Shown: in pieces, positions 53,552 to 63,103 of the stretch
Layout of the letters: the number at the start of each line of letters is the position of its first letter
Position numbering within the stretch: the first letter of the stretch is position 1
Assembly (NCBI RefSeq): GCF_030550815.1
Contig: NZ_CP114583.1
Span: 62,001 to 126,000, forward strand
DNA: 64,000 nucleotides
Direction of reading: 5' to 3'
Source: Candidatus Mycoplasma mahonii
GTDB taxonomy: Bacteria; Bacillota_I; Bacilli_A; Mycoplasmatales; Metamycoplasmataceae
The notes under the pieces: model-generated
What the model was told of the DNA's origin: nothing
Seen by the model: the letters and a program-made list of their open reading frames with translations, nothing else
The model's database searches: none
Position numbers and translations under genes: made by a program

Positions 53552-53627
53552 GCGCTGTTAGCTCAGTAGGTAGAGCAGTTGGCTTTTAACCAATTGGTCA
53601 GAGGTTCAAATCCTCTACAGCGTACCA
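53552..53627 (+). tRNA. tRNA-Lys (UUU anticodon)
   Basis: Acceptor GCGCTGT with ACAGCGT, then A and CCA. Anticodon loop CTTTTAA. Four nt after tRNA-Leu, clearly one transcript. Confidence 0.95.
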
Positions 53628-53630
53628 TAT

Positions 53631-53649
53631 CACCCTTGGGTGCTTTTTT
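53631..53649 (+). terminator. Terminator of the tRNA unit
   Basis: CACC, loop CTTG, GGTG, then C and a T6 tract. deoB converges from the other side. Confidence 0.7.
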
Positions 53650-53663
53650 ATGCATTAAAAATA

Positions 53664-54854
53664 TTATTTAATTTCATCAAATCTATCTTCACCAGTATCA
53701 ACATTATCTATCCCAAATACTCTTGCAACTATGTTTCCAACTGTTCCAAAACCTTTAAATTCTTTAAGTGACTTTGGTTTTGCTTCAAATGATTTTGAAA
53801 ATATTGTCACAGGAACTTGCTCCCTTGTGTGATTTGAACCGGGAAATGTTGGATCATTACCATGGTCAGAAGTAATAATTAGTAAGTCATCTTCTTTCAT
53901 TGCGTTTATTAATTTTGCTAGTTTAATATCAAATCTATTAATATTTTTTGCATACCCTTCAGGGTCTCTTCTATGACCATAGTCTGAATCAAATTGAACT
54001 AAATTAATAAAAATAAATTCATTTTTTGTGTCTTTTGTAACAAGGTCTATTGTGATGTCCATTCCATTATCATCACTTGTACTTCTATGAGATTCATTTA
54101 TCCCTTGCCCAACAAAAATGTCATTTATTTTTCCAACTCCAATAACCTTTGTCCCCTTTTTGCTTAACTCATCTAAAATAGTAATCTTGGGTGGGGTTAC
54201 TGCATAGTCGTGTCTATTTGAGGTTCTCTTTCAACTTCCGTTTTCACTTATATATGGCCTAGCAATGATCCGGCCAACCCTTCATTTGGGATTTGAATCA
54301 CAAATCGCTCTTGCTTTCTGAGAATATTCATATAGTTTATCAAGCCCCATATGTTCTTCATGGCCACATATTTGTAAAACTGAATCCGAAGAAGTATAAA
54401 CAATAATTTTATTATCATTAATTTCTTGATTTGCAAATTTATTCAAAACAACTGTTCCTGAATATGATGCATTGGCAACAATTTTTCTACCATCAAATGC
54501 TTTTTCAAGAACCTTAATCATATCATCAGGAAAACCTGTATCAGTAAATACAGGAAATGGTGTTTCAGTTTTAATTCCCATCATTTCTCAGTGTCCAGCT
54601 AAAGTATCTTTGGCATTTGATATTTCCTGCATTCTTGCCATGTAAGCAGTTTGATTAACAGCTTTATTAAAACCAGTTAATTTTGCAATGGAGTCAATTC
54701 CTAATTTTTTCCATGTTGGAATTTCTAATAAATTAGTTTGACTAATATGTAAAAATGTGTTGGCTCCCTTATCTCTATATTTAGCAGCCTCTTTATCTCC
54801 ACCAATTCCTAAGGAATCAGTAACAATCATTATTACTCTATTTTGTTTTTTCAT
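53664..54854 (-). CDS. deoB: Phosphopentomutase
   Basis: 396 aa. Interconverts (deoxy)ribose 1- and 5-phosphate in nucleoside salvage. Alkaline-phosphatase fold with metal ligands in IVTDSLGIGG, the Thr/Asp region VFTDTGFP, and ITSDHGNDPTFPGSNHTRE. Three or more TGA Trp codons split it in the standard code. GAGGTAATA is the Shine-Dalgarno. It is divergent from pfkA; the 82-nt gap must hold both promoters. Confidence 0.96.
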
Positions 54855-54936
54855 TATTACCTCTTTATATAAAAGTATATTCTAAAATAAAGTATAATAA
54901 TTGAAAACAATAAAGTATAAATAAAGGTAGGAAAAA

Positions 54937-55905
54937 ATGATTAAAAAAATAGCTATTTTAACTTCTGGCGGAGATGCTCCAGGAATGAATAATGCCATAA
55001 GAGCAATTGTCAAAACGGCAAAAATTAATAATGTTGAGCCTTTTTTAGTGTATGAAGGATACAGTGGTCTTTACAAAGGTGATATCATTTCGGCAAGTGA
55101 TGTGAATGTAGATCAATATATTTCCAAAGGTGGGACATTTATTTACTCTGCAAGATTTCCAAAATTTTTAGAACCAAAAATAAGAGAAGTTGCTAAAAAT
55201 AACTTAAAAAAAATGGGGATTGATGCTTTAGTTGTCATTGGTGGAGATGGTTCCTATCGTGGGGCTCAGCGGTTACATGAATTAGGTGTCAAGACAATTG
55301 CTTTGCCTGGAACAATTGATAATGATATTACTTCATCAGATTTCACCATTGGTTATAATACTGCTTTGAATACAGTTGTTGAAAATGTTGAAAAGATTAG
55401 AGACACAATGAACTCACATGGTAGGGCAGCGATCATCGAAGTAATGGGTCACGGTTGTGGAGATTTAGCGCTATATGGCGGGATTGCAACTGGTGTAGAA
55501 ATCATTGTTACAAATGAAGTTCAAATGTCAATAGAGAAGGTTGCACAAAAAGTTAAAGAACAAAAAGAAAATGGAAAACGTTCTGTGATTGTCTTGATAT
55601 CTGAGTTTATTTTTGAAGATATTCATGAGGCTGCTAAAACAATTTCTGAAATATCTGGCGTGGCAACAAGAGGTATTTCATTTGCACATATTCAAAGGGG
55701 TGGGATTCCGTCTGCACAAGAAAAAATTTTGGCCACTAGAATGGGAATTAAATCCGTTGAGTTATTATTAGAAAATAAATCTGGTTTTGCTGTTGGTGAA
55801 ATTTCTGGGTCAATGAAAGCAATACCAATTATGGACGCCTTAAAAATTTCTAGAAGAAAAAGAGTGGAGCTTACAAATAAAATCAATAAAATAAACCAAG
55901 CGTAA
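54937..55905 (+). CDS. pfkA: ATP-dependent 6-phosphofructokinase
   Basis: 322 aa. Committed step of glycolysis. ATP-binding GGDAPGMNNAIRA and VVIGGDGSYRGA; catalytic Asp in TIDNDITSSDFTIGYNTAL; FAHIQRGGIPSAQEK. GGTAGG precedes the ATG. pyk lies 1 kb downstream, but an IS remnant now separates them, so an ancestral pfkA-pyk operon was probably interrupted. Confidence 0.97.
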   Translation: MIKKIAILTSGGDAPGMNNAIRAIVKTAKINNVEPFLVYEGYSGLYKGDIISASDVNVDQYISKGGTFIYSARFPKFLEPKIREVAKNNLKKMGIDALVVIGGDGSYRGAQRLHELGVKTIALPGTIDNDITSSDFTIGYNTALNTVVENVEKIRDTMNSHGRAAIIEVMGHGCGDLALYGGIATGVEIIVTNEVQMSIEKVAQKVKEQKENGKRSVIVLISEFIFEDIHEAAKTISEISGVATRGISFAHIQRGGIPSAQEKILATRMGIKSVELLLENKSGFAVGEISGSMKAIPIMDALKISRRKRVELTNKINKINQA

Positions 55906-56053
55906 TTAATTGTAAATTTTTATTATTAATGAAATATTTTTTAATAAACTTTATTTTTGAAAAGTAATTATGTTAGTACGCATAAGAATTTAGTAGGAAT
56001 AACAGAATAAAGTTTTTATTTTGATGAGGATTTTTTGTTTTTGATAAAAAAAA

Positions 56054-56825
56054 TACCCCAATGAGAGGATAGTCCTTTAAAATAATGGTAACCAAGCCAA
56101 GAAAGGACACTTTTATTTTAAATTAAAAGAAAAACAATTTTTGAAAAAGAAATTTTCTTGCAATGGCAAGATCACAAAAGAAGTGGTTTAAGAACAATTT
56201 TCACTTCCTTTGGAGACATCATTTTTGAAAGAAAAATATATTTAATTTAGATGGAGCTACCAAAATATGTATGATTCTATTTGATAAGTTTATCGGGCTT
56301 GAACCATAAGCATATATCCAAAAATGTTTTTATCATTTTTTTACTAAAGACGTAAATTCAGTAACTTATTATAAGGCACTTGTAAAAATATTTAAAGAAA
56401 AAATCAGCTCATATCAAATTACTAAAATGATGAAGCAAGAGGAATTTTATTTTAAGTCAGTGAAGTTGACAACAAAATTAAACACATTAACTATCAATGT
56501 GGATGGTATCTATCTTCTGGAAAACAAGGCAAGCAAATATGAAAATAAATTTGCTGTCATGTATACCAAAACCATACTAGCAAATAGACGAATTCACAAA
56601 ACCAAAAAGAGGGTTACCCATCTTATAAAATTCATGCTACAGAAACAAGCTCAATGGGTATTGCAAGTATATTAAAAAAGCCTTGTTTATTAATTCAAGA
56701 TAATTATTAAAATGTTAAAATAAATTTATCATTATTTGATAAAGACTTTTTGTATTAAACTTATTTAGAGGATTAAGCATAATTTCTCTAAAATGTTTAA
56801 AAGCAAAAATTCCTATTAAATAATT
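56054..56825 (+). mobile_element. Decayed insertion sequence, ISLre2-type transposase relic
   Basis: Fragments of one transposase in changing frames. SGLRTIFTSFGDIIFERK (about 56185-56240) matches the conserved RTxLTSFGxI start of the ISLre2/UPF0236 family. A later piece is NTLTINVDGIYLLENKASK and NKFAVMYTK, like the catalytic-Asp region (EADGxxV). TAA and TAG stops and frameshifts make it inactive, and the central catalytic part is incomplete. The last 208 nt are the repeat shared with 45 kb. Family assignment is by motif memory only. Confidence 0.65.
56618..56825 (+). repeat. Repeat copy B: IS 3' end
   Basis: Counterpart of 45429-45634. Codes HATETSSMGIASILKK in one frame and then a non-coding A/T-rich tail, ending 72 nt before pyk, whose promoter must lie in or after it. 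Confidence 0.75.
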
Positions 56826-56897
56826 CTGAGCATCACAAATAAAATAGTTTTTTTAGAAAATTTATTTGTAGTAAAATAAAAATGCAAGGGAGATAAA

Positions 56898-58313
56898 ATG
56901 ATTGAAAAAAGAACGAAAATTATTACAACAATTGGTCCTGCATCAGAATCCAAAGAGGTTATGGGTAAATTGTTTGATGCTGGTATGACAACCATTAGAA
57001 TGAATTTTTCACATGGTGATCATATAGAGCAAGGACCAAGAATTGTAACAGCAAGAGAAATTTCTAAGGAAAAAGGTAAACCAATTTCTTTGATGTTAGA
57101 TACTAAAGGTCCAGAAATAAGAATTGGTAAAATGAAAGATGGAGTTCAAGAAATTGCTGAAAATGAAATTGTAACAATTTACACAGACGCTGATTCTTAT
57201 AAAAATAGGGAAGGCACAACAACTTCATTTACAACTGCTTATGATATGTCAATAGATTTAGAGATTGGTAAAATTGTATTAGTAGATGATGGTAAGCTAG
57301 TACTTGATGTTACTGATGTTAAGCCTGGAGTGATTCTTGCAAAAACAAGAAACCATCATATTCTAAAAAATAACAAACGTATTAATCTTCCTGGAACAAA
57401 ATTTTCAATGGCGTTTTTAGCCGATCAAGACAGAGCAGACATTAGATTTGGTGCCAAACAAGGAGTCGACTTTATTGCAGCCTCATTTGTTAATACACCA
57501 GAAGACATAAAGGAAATTAGAACAATTCTTAAAGAAGAAAAGGCAGAAGAAATTCTAATATATTCTAAAATAGAATCTCAATATGCAGTTGATCATTTTG
57601 ATGAAATATTAAAAGTAACCGATGGTGTTATGGTTGCTCGTGGAGATTTAGGACTTGAGATTCCTTATTATAAAGTCCCGGGTGCTCAAAAAATGATGAT
57701 TAGAAAATGTAGAAAAGCCGGTAAACCAGTTATTGTGGCAACACAAATGCTTGATTCAATGGAGTCGACACCATATCCAACTAGAGCTGAAGTAACTGAT
57801 GTTTACTTTGCTACTGAATTAGGAGCAGATGCAACAATGTTGTCAGGTGAATCAGCTGCCGGAGACTTTCCAGTAGAGGCTGTTAAGGTTATGGCAAAGA
57901 TTAATGAAACAGCTGAAGTAGATTTCTATAATAAACTATTTTATAAAGTTCAATTAGATGAAGTTGCCAAGGCATCTACTGGGCAAAGAGCTGTTATAGC
58001 TGAAATGATTGCTCGAAAGGCTATTTCTAGTGAATATAAATTTGCCGTTGTTCTCTCTAGTACAGGTGCTTTACTAAAAGAGGTTGCTAAGTTTAGACCA
58101 AATCTTGCTATTCTTGGTGTCGTTGCAGATCCTAAACAAATAACTAAATTTGGAATTACATCTTCAGTATTTGTTTTTCCAGAAACTTCAATGTTTACTA
58201 CAATCAAAGAAAATTTAAATGCTGCTAAAAATGTTGCGACAAGATTCAATGGCAAACTTGGTGATAAAATACTTGTTGTTCAAAATGATAAAATCTCTGA
58301 ATTAACATTATAG
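56898..58313 (+). CDS. pyk: Pyruvate kinase
   Basis: 471 aa. Final ATP-making step of glycolysis. KIITTIGPASESKEV, MNFSHGDH, LDTKGPEIRIG, the catalytic MVARGDLGLEIPYYKVPGAQ and ATQMLDSM. A shorter C-terminal domain without the extra PEP-utiliser domain of Bacillus. GGGAGATAAA precedes the ATG. No TGA codon is present. Confidence 0.97.
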   Translation: MIEKRTKIITTIGPASESKEVMGKLFDAGMTTIRMNFSHGDHIEQGPRIVTAREISKEKGKPISLMLDTKGPEIRIGKMKDGVQEIAENEIVTIYTDADSYKNREGTTTSFTTAYDMSIDLEIGKIVLVDDGKLVLDVTDVKPGVILAKTRNHHILKNNKRINLPGTKFSMAFLADQDRADIRFGAKQGVDFIAASFVNTPEDIKEIRTILKEEKAEEILIYSKIESQYAVDHFDEILKVTDGVMVARGDLGLEIPYYKVPGAQKMMIRKCRKAGKPVIVATQMLDSMESTPYPTRAEVTDVYFATELGADATMLSGESAAGDFPVEAVKVMAKINETAEVDFYNKLFYKVQLDEVAKASTGQRAVIAEMIARKAISSEYKFAVVLSSTGALLKEVAKFRPNLAILGVVADPKQITKFGITSSVFVFPETSMFTTIKENLNAAKNVATRFNGKLGDKILVVQNDKISELTL

Positions 58314-58354
58314 TTTTGTGATTTAACCTCATTTGGGATTTTTTAATGGCTATT

Positions 58355-59252
58355 ATGAATAAATTCTCATCCCAAACAATTAAAAAACTAAATTTCTATG
58401 TATATTTATTGACAATAGGCAAAAATAAAGATTAAACAGCATTTTATATTGGCAAAGGAAAAGGTAATAGAGTATTTGAACATTTTGATATTAGAAATAA
58501 AGTAAATGCTTCAATTCTTAATGATGCATCATTAACAATTAAATAAAAAACTATATTAAATAATGAACGTAATGCATATTATAGTAGAAGTTGATTTAAC
58601 AACAAAAGATGTACTCAAATTAGAAACACTACTAATTAATGTTTTTATCCATACTCCCAAATGTTTCTCTTGCAAATATAGTTAAAGAGCATTGCCAATT
58701 CTAGGCTATTAATGTCAACGACATTTAATTTCAATATGCTAAACCCATTGTTTTAGAAGAGTTTTGCAATAAAAACAAAATAAAAATTTCAATTCCTAAA
58801 TCAAATATAGAATCATATTTTTCATGTCTAAAAAATGATTTAGGGTAGTTTTAGAAAGCATGTGAAAATTCAATAATGAAAAACTAAAAAACGTTGATTA
58901 TATTTTGGGTATACATGAAGACTCAATATATGGAATATAGAGACATATTAAAAGTTCAATAAAAATGGCAAATTCATTTACTCAAGATTCATTATACAGG
59001 TAGAATCAAGTTCATATGGTCATGGGTAGACCAGAAGAATATACTTTAAATCTTGATCGGATGCTTAAAAATGTTGACTCAAATAAAAAGATATTTGAAC
59101 TAGCCCCTATTTCTATTCCAGAATCACAATACATAAAAGTCATAAGTGAATTATAAAATAAGGATAAATTCATCAGCAAAAAGCTGTTAAATAGAACAAT
59201 CAAAAATTCAAAAATATATGTAAGAGCATGAAGAAATTATTTTGGCTTCTAA
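58355..59252 (+). pseudogene. GIY-YIG nuclease-like gene, decayed
   Basis: The first frame reads LNFYVYLLTIGKNKD, stop, TAFYIGKGKGNRVFEHFD, a GIY-YIG domain of the LEM-3/ANKLE1-like type. After a frameshift comes VLKLETLLINVFI. A second region (EDSIYGIWRHIKSSIKMANS, MGRPEEYTLNLDRML, KIYVRAWRNYFGF) is readable but unrecognised. At least five TAA/TAG stops and two frameshifts. A nuclease possibly linked to a mobile element, now dead. No other gene lies in 58314-59349. Confidence 0.65.
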
Positions 59253-59349
59253 TATAAAAATGATGTAATGTTATGACATTTGTCATATGGTTTAATTCAA
59301 AATCCAATGTTTTGGAATGTTTAAATAGGCATTTTTTCTTTTTTTTATT

Positions 59350-59355
59350 TATAAT
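59350..59355 (+). promoter_or_regulatory. -10 box of a leaderless promoter
   Basis: TATAAT ends 7 nt before ATG 59362; no Shine-Dalgarno. Confidence 0.75.
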
Positions 59356-59361
59356 TAGTTT

Positions 59362-59904
59362 ATGAACTCAACTGAAAACATTATCTTATGAACGGTTTCA
59401 CTAACTTTAGGAGTAACAGGTATTTTGTTTGGAATTATTGCTTCCTATAACTCTAGAAAAGCTAACAAATCATTAACAGAGTTAATTCATAACAGCAGAA
59501 ATGATGATTTAGCTCGGAAATTCTTTTTTGATCATCCTGAAGAACTAATTGCTGCAAATAAAAAAGCCATAAGATGTTTACAAAATGTTGAATCCACTTA
59601 CTTTGATTATTCCATTATTAATACTGGCACAAGACTTATTCCCATTAATCAGGAAAATCAAAATAAGTTAAAAGAAAGTATTTATGCTGATTTAGCATCT
59701 GATTTTTTAGAAATTAAAAAAGCTTTGGATCCCTTGTTTATCAAAGTTCTTGGTGGCAAAAGTTTTTTATATTCTACACAGAAAATGCCATCAACTAAAA
59801 GAAAATTATTGATTGAATATCACAGAAGAGTTATTGATTCAGCAACCGTCATTATCAAGACGTTTGCAAACGGAATGGATTCACTAAATACTAGTAAAAT
59901 ATAA
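59362..59904 (+). CDS. Unknown protein with one N-terminal membrane helix
   Basis: 180 aa, family not recognised. The membrane helix is residues about 8-29 (ILWTVSLTLGVTGILFGIIA, Trp from TGA), then a soluble, mostly helical domain: SLTELIHNSRNDDLARKFFF, HPEELIAANKKAIRCL, KALDPLFIKVLGG. The good promoter and uniform codon use support a live gene. Confidence 0.75.
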
Positions 59905-59963
59905 ATGTTATAGTAAATATCTAATGATATTTTTCTATTTGTCATATGTATAATGTAATTACA

Positions 59964-60851
59964 ATGGAAACAAGATTAAAAGTTGAAAGCAAAGATAGAA
60001 TTGATAAATATATAGCATCTAATTCTGAAATATCACGATCCGATATAAAAAAATTAATCGATGGTCATGCAGTTTTTGTTGATGGCATTCAAGTGAGGAA
60101 AACAAATTTTACTGTACAAGAAGGAAATGAAATACTTGTAACAAGAATTATCCAAAGAGAAATCCAGGCAATTCCTCAGGATATTAAAATCGATGTTATT
60201 TATGAAGATGATGACATCATTGTTGTTAATAAAGCGTCAGGTATGGTGGTTCATCCAGCGCCTGGTCACAAAGATGGTACACTTGTGAATGCCCTACTAT
60301 ATAGGTTCAAAGATTTATCTGATATAAATGGAGTGACTCGCCCAGGAATTGTTCATAGAATTGATAAAGATACTTCTGGTCTCTTGGTTGTTGCAAAAAC
60401 AAACGATGCCCATAAATTTCTCTCCGAACAACTAAAAGATCATTTAATTAAAAGAACTTACTTTGCATTAATAAAGGGTAGAATGGAAAATAAAGTTGTT
60501 CATATTAAAGTTCCAATTGGAAGAGATCCAAGAAACAGGAAGAGAATGTCAGTTACAAGGCTTAATTCAAAAGATGCAATTACACATGTTTATGCACATA
60601 CCAACTATTATGACACATCTTTGGTCAGGTGTGAGTTAGAGACAGGTAGAACGCATCAGATAAGGGTCCATTTAGCCCATATAAAGCATGCAATCATTGG
60701 TGATCCTTTATACGGAGCAAAAATAGATGACTTTGGACAGAGACTACATGCTACAAAGCTACAATTAGTTCATCCTTTGACAAAAAAATTAATGATGTTT
60801 GAATGTCCTTTGCCAGAACAATTGACAATAAATAATATCCAAAAAACTTAA
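59964..60851 (+). CDS. rluD: 23S rRNA pseudouridine synthase, RluD-like
   Basis: 295 aa. S4 domain (RIDKYIASNSEISRSDIKKL), then the catalytic domain with HRIDKDTSGLLVVAK (Asp nucleophile) and ETGRTHQIRVHLAH. RluD makes the pseudouridines of helix 69. ATG 59964 is 10 nt past TATAAT (59949-59954) with no Shine-Dalgarno, so a 3-nt leader is likely. An in-frame ATG at 59946 lies in the promoter. A terminator hairpin (60848-60878, 12 bp with one mismatch, then T5) overlaps the stop codon. Confidence 0.93.
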   Translation: METRLKVESKDRIDKYIASNSEISRSDIKKLIDGHAVFVDGIQVRKTNFTVQEGNEILVTRIIQREIQAIPQDIKIDVIYEDDDIIVVNKASGMVVHPAPGHKDGTLVNALLYRFKDLSDINGVTRPGIVHRIDKDTSGLLVVAKTNDAHKFLSEQLKDHLIKRTYFALIKGRMENKVVHIKVPIGRDPRNRKRMSVTRLNSKDAITHVYAHTNYYDTSLVRCELETGRTHQIRVHLAHIKHAIIGDPLYGAKIDDFGQRLHATKLQLVHPLTKKLMMFECPLPEQLTINNIQKT

Positions 60852-60886
60852 TGGTAATGGCTCAATCATTAACATTAAGTGTTTTT
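60848..60886 (+). terminator. Terminator after rluD
   Basis: TTAATGGTAATG and CATTAACATTAA (11 of 12 pairs) around a 7-nt loop, then GTG and T5. The stem contains the rluD stop codon. Confidence 0.7.
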
Positions 60887-60929
60887 CTCAGAACAATATA
60901 TTGGCATTAATTATTTAGGAATGTGATAA

Positions 60930-61640
60930 CTACATATCTTTTACAATTATTTTCATACCCTCAATTGTTGCTTCTTTGACATATTTAAAATTAGTAAGAT
61001 ATTTTGCAATATTTTTAGAATTACCGCCTGATAATATTAATTTTGCGTTGGGGTCAATATCATTAACCAAACCATTAATCATATGAACATGGCCACGGAT
61101 CATTCCAATTGAAATTGATTCTTCCGTGCTATGTCCGATTTTTTTATTTGTTGGGACATAGAGCGCTGTTTCACCAATTGCGGCAGCAGATTTAAACAAT
61201 GAATAAAGAGATGTCATGAAGCCAGGCAAAATAACACAGCCCATAAAAGCATGATCAACTACATGGGTAATGGTTGTAGCTGTTCCCATATTAACAATGA
61301 TACAGTTACTACCTTTTGTGGTAGCAAACGCAGCAAGACAAACAAGATCAGCACCAACTTTTTTTGGCTGATCAGCATTTATTTTAATACCTGTTTTCAT
61401 AGGGTAGGCAATATTATTGGGTAAAACACCTCAATATTTTTTACTAACACCATTTATTAAGTCCAAAACACTAGGAGCAACTGACGAGATAAAGACTTTA
61501 GTGATTCTCCCTTTTAGTTCCTTAGGAAGAGCATTATAAAATGAATCAACAGAATATTTCTGCTTAGTTGGATACGAAACATAATATTTATTAAAATTTA
61601 TCTTTATGTTTGTATTTCCGATATCTATATATATAACCAT
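60930..61640 (-). CDS. coaX: Type III pantothenate kinase
   Basis: 236 aa. First step of CoA synthesis, a type that does not respond to CoA feedback. Phosphate-binding YIDIGNTNIKI, GADLVCLAAFATTK, and NMGTATTITHV with the catalytic Asp position. One TGA Trp (61428-61430) joins the two halves. Coupled to coaD by TAATG, so the first and fourth CoA steps share an operon; the middle steps were not seen. Confidence 0.93.
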
Positions 61641-62062
61641 TATTTATTGTCCTTTATAACAAAGTCTTTAAAAGTAGATGAACTATATATAATATCCTCA
61701 TAATCAGGAATAATTAAAACAGTTTCAAGATTATTATTAATTTCTCTATTCAGTTTAGCCATGTCTAATTCATAATTAAAGTCAATATTATTTCGAGCTG
61801 AACGAACTAAGTATTTTATATTCATTTCTTTTGCAAATGTTCCGATGTATTTTTCATTAACATATGTAATAAAAACATTAGAGGGAAATTTATTTTTTCT
61901 CATAATTTTTAGTCTATCTTCAATATTGTTTTGATTTGTCTTTAAGTGGTTATTTGCTACAACCACATGCAGTTCATCAAATAGTTGTGATGCTTTAGTA
62001 ATTATTTGGATATGTCCCTTATGGACCGGATCAAAAGACCCTGCGAATATTGCTTTTCTCAT
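61640..62062 (-). CDS. coaD: Phosphopantetheine adenylyltransferase
   Basis: 140 aa. Makes dephospho-CoA. Nucleotidyltransferase motif GSFDPVHKGH at 8-17, then YLVRSARNNIDFNYELDMAK and the usual end motif YSSSTFKDF. A TATAAT ends 7 nt before the ATG, the leaderless layout, on the minus strand. Confidence 0.95.
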   Translation of the reverse strand: MRKAIFAGSFDPVHKGHIQIITKASQLFDELHVVVANNHLKTNQNNIEDRLKIMRKNKFPSNVFITYVNEKYIGTFAKEMNIKYLVRSARNNIDFNYELDMAKLNREINNNLETVLIIPDYEDIIYSSSTFKDFVIKDNK

Positions 62063-62068
62063 AATATA

Positions 62069-62074
62069 ATTATA
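62069..62074 (-). promoter_or_regulatory. -10 box of a leaderless promoter (coaD-coaX)
   Basis: Minus-strand TATAAT, TATATT, then ATG at 62062-62060. Confidence 0.75.
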
Positions 62075-62219
62075 TAAAATATATGATTAAATTTAAAATT
62101 CATTTTATTTTAAACACTATTTTCTATAAAAATATCAATATGTTAATATAAGGTTATTTTATTAACTATATAGTATAATATTTTAATCTTAATTTAAGAT
62201 ATACATTGAAAGGGAGAGT

Positions 62220-62975
62220 ATGATAGAATGATTTAATTGAAAAAACGAAACTGGGGAAATGATTGGTTCATTTACACTCACATTTGCGGTTTTATTGGCA
62301 ATGATTATTGTCCATAGGAAAAAATACGGTATTGACACTGTATTCAAGAAAAGAATGTTTATGGGTGTCATAGTCGCACTCGCAGTTTTGTTCTCTGCGA
62401 CTGCTGCTGTAGGATTTGGCGGATTTGGACAGATCAATCCAGGTATTACATTAATGGTTGCTGCAATAGAAGGTCATTGAAACCAAGTTCCTGCTATTAT
62501 CGGATTCCAATTAATAGGTTCTATTATGGCAACAATTGGTGCCTTGCTATTTACAACATATTTTATTAAAGACGTTAAACTGAATAGTGTTTTTAATTGA
62601 ACTAAGCAATCCGTGGGGCACACGGTCGGTATTGAAGTGGTAGGAAATATTTTTTGATTCTTACCAATTGCAGGTTATGTGCTCTTATTAATTAACCAAA
62701 ATGGTAGTATAGGTAACCTGGATTATTCAACATTTGGTCATTTCCAACTTGCCTTAACAGCTGCCGCTGGTAAATTCATATTAGTGGGCATGTTTGAAGA
62801 ATTTGGAGCAGCTAATTTTAATGCTCAAATCTGATTTGGTAAGATGTTGGCGACAATTGTTATTACTAAGAAATTACCCAAAAAACCTGTTGTATCTGAA
62901 CTATCGGGGTTACTTGCTAACTTATCAATTGGTATTGGACTTGGATACTTAGCTAATTACTACTTAAAACATTAA
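62220..62975 (+). CDS. Divergent MIP (aquaporin/glycerol facilitator) family channel
   Basis: 251 aa with about six membrane helices and the two half-helix boxes of MIP channels in altered form: GQINPGITL for NPA box 1 and GAANFNAQI for box 2. IIGFQLIGSIMATIGALLF fits helix 3. The Arg that normally follows box 2 is Gln, so selectivity may differ from water or glycerol. Six TGA Trp codons. GAAAGGGAGA precedes the ATG, and TATAAT lies near 62174. Next to arcC, which may be coincidence. Confidence 0.7.
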
Positions 62976-63050
62976 CCACCAAGTCAATAAAACAAGTTAA
63001 AACAAAAAATATCCTAACTTATTTTGGTTTAAATTACATATCATAAATAA

Positions 63051-63080
63051 AAACAACTCCTTTTGAAGTTGTTTGTTTTT
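63051..63080. terminator. Bidirectional terminator between the MIP gene and arcC
   Basis: AAACAACT and AGTTGTTT (8 bp, 8-nt loop), T-rich on the plus side and A-rich before it. Confidence 0.7.
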
Positions 63081-63103
63081 TATGGTTTAGTCATAATGGT
63101 TAA

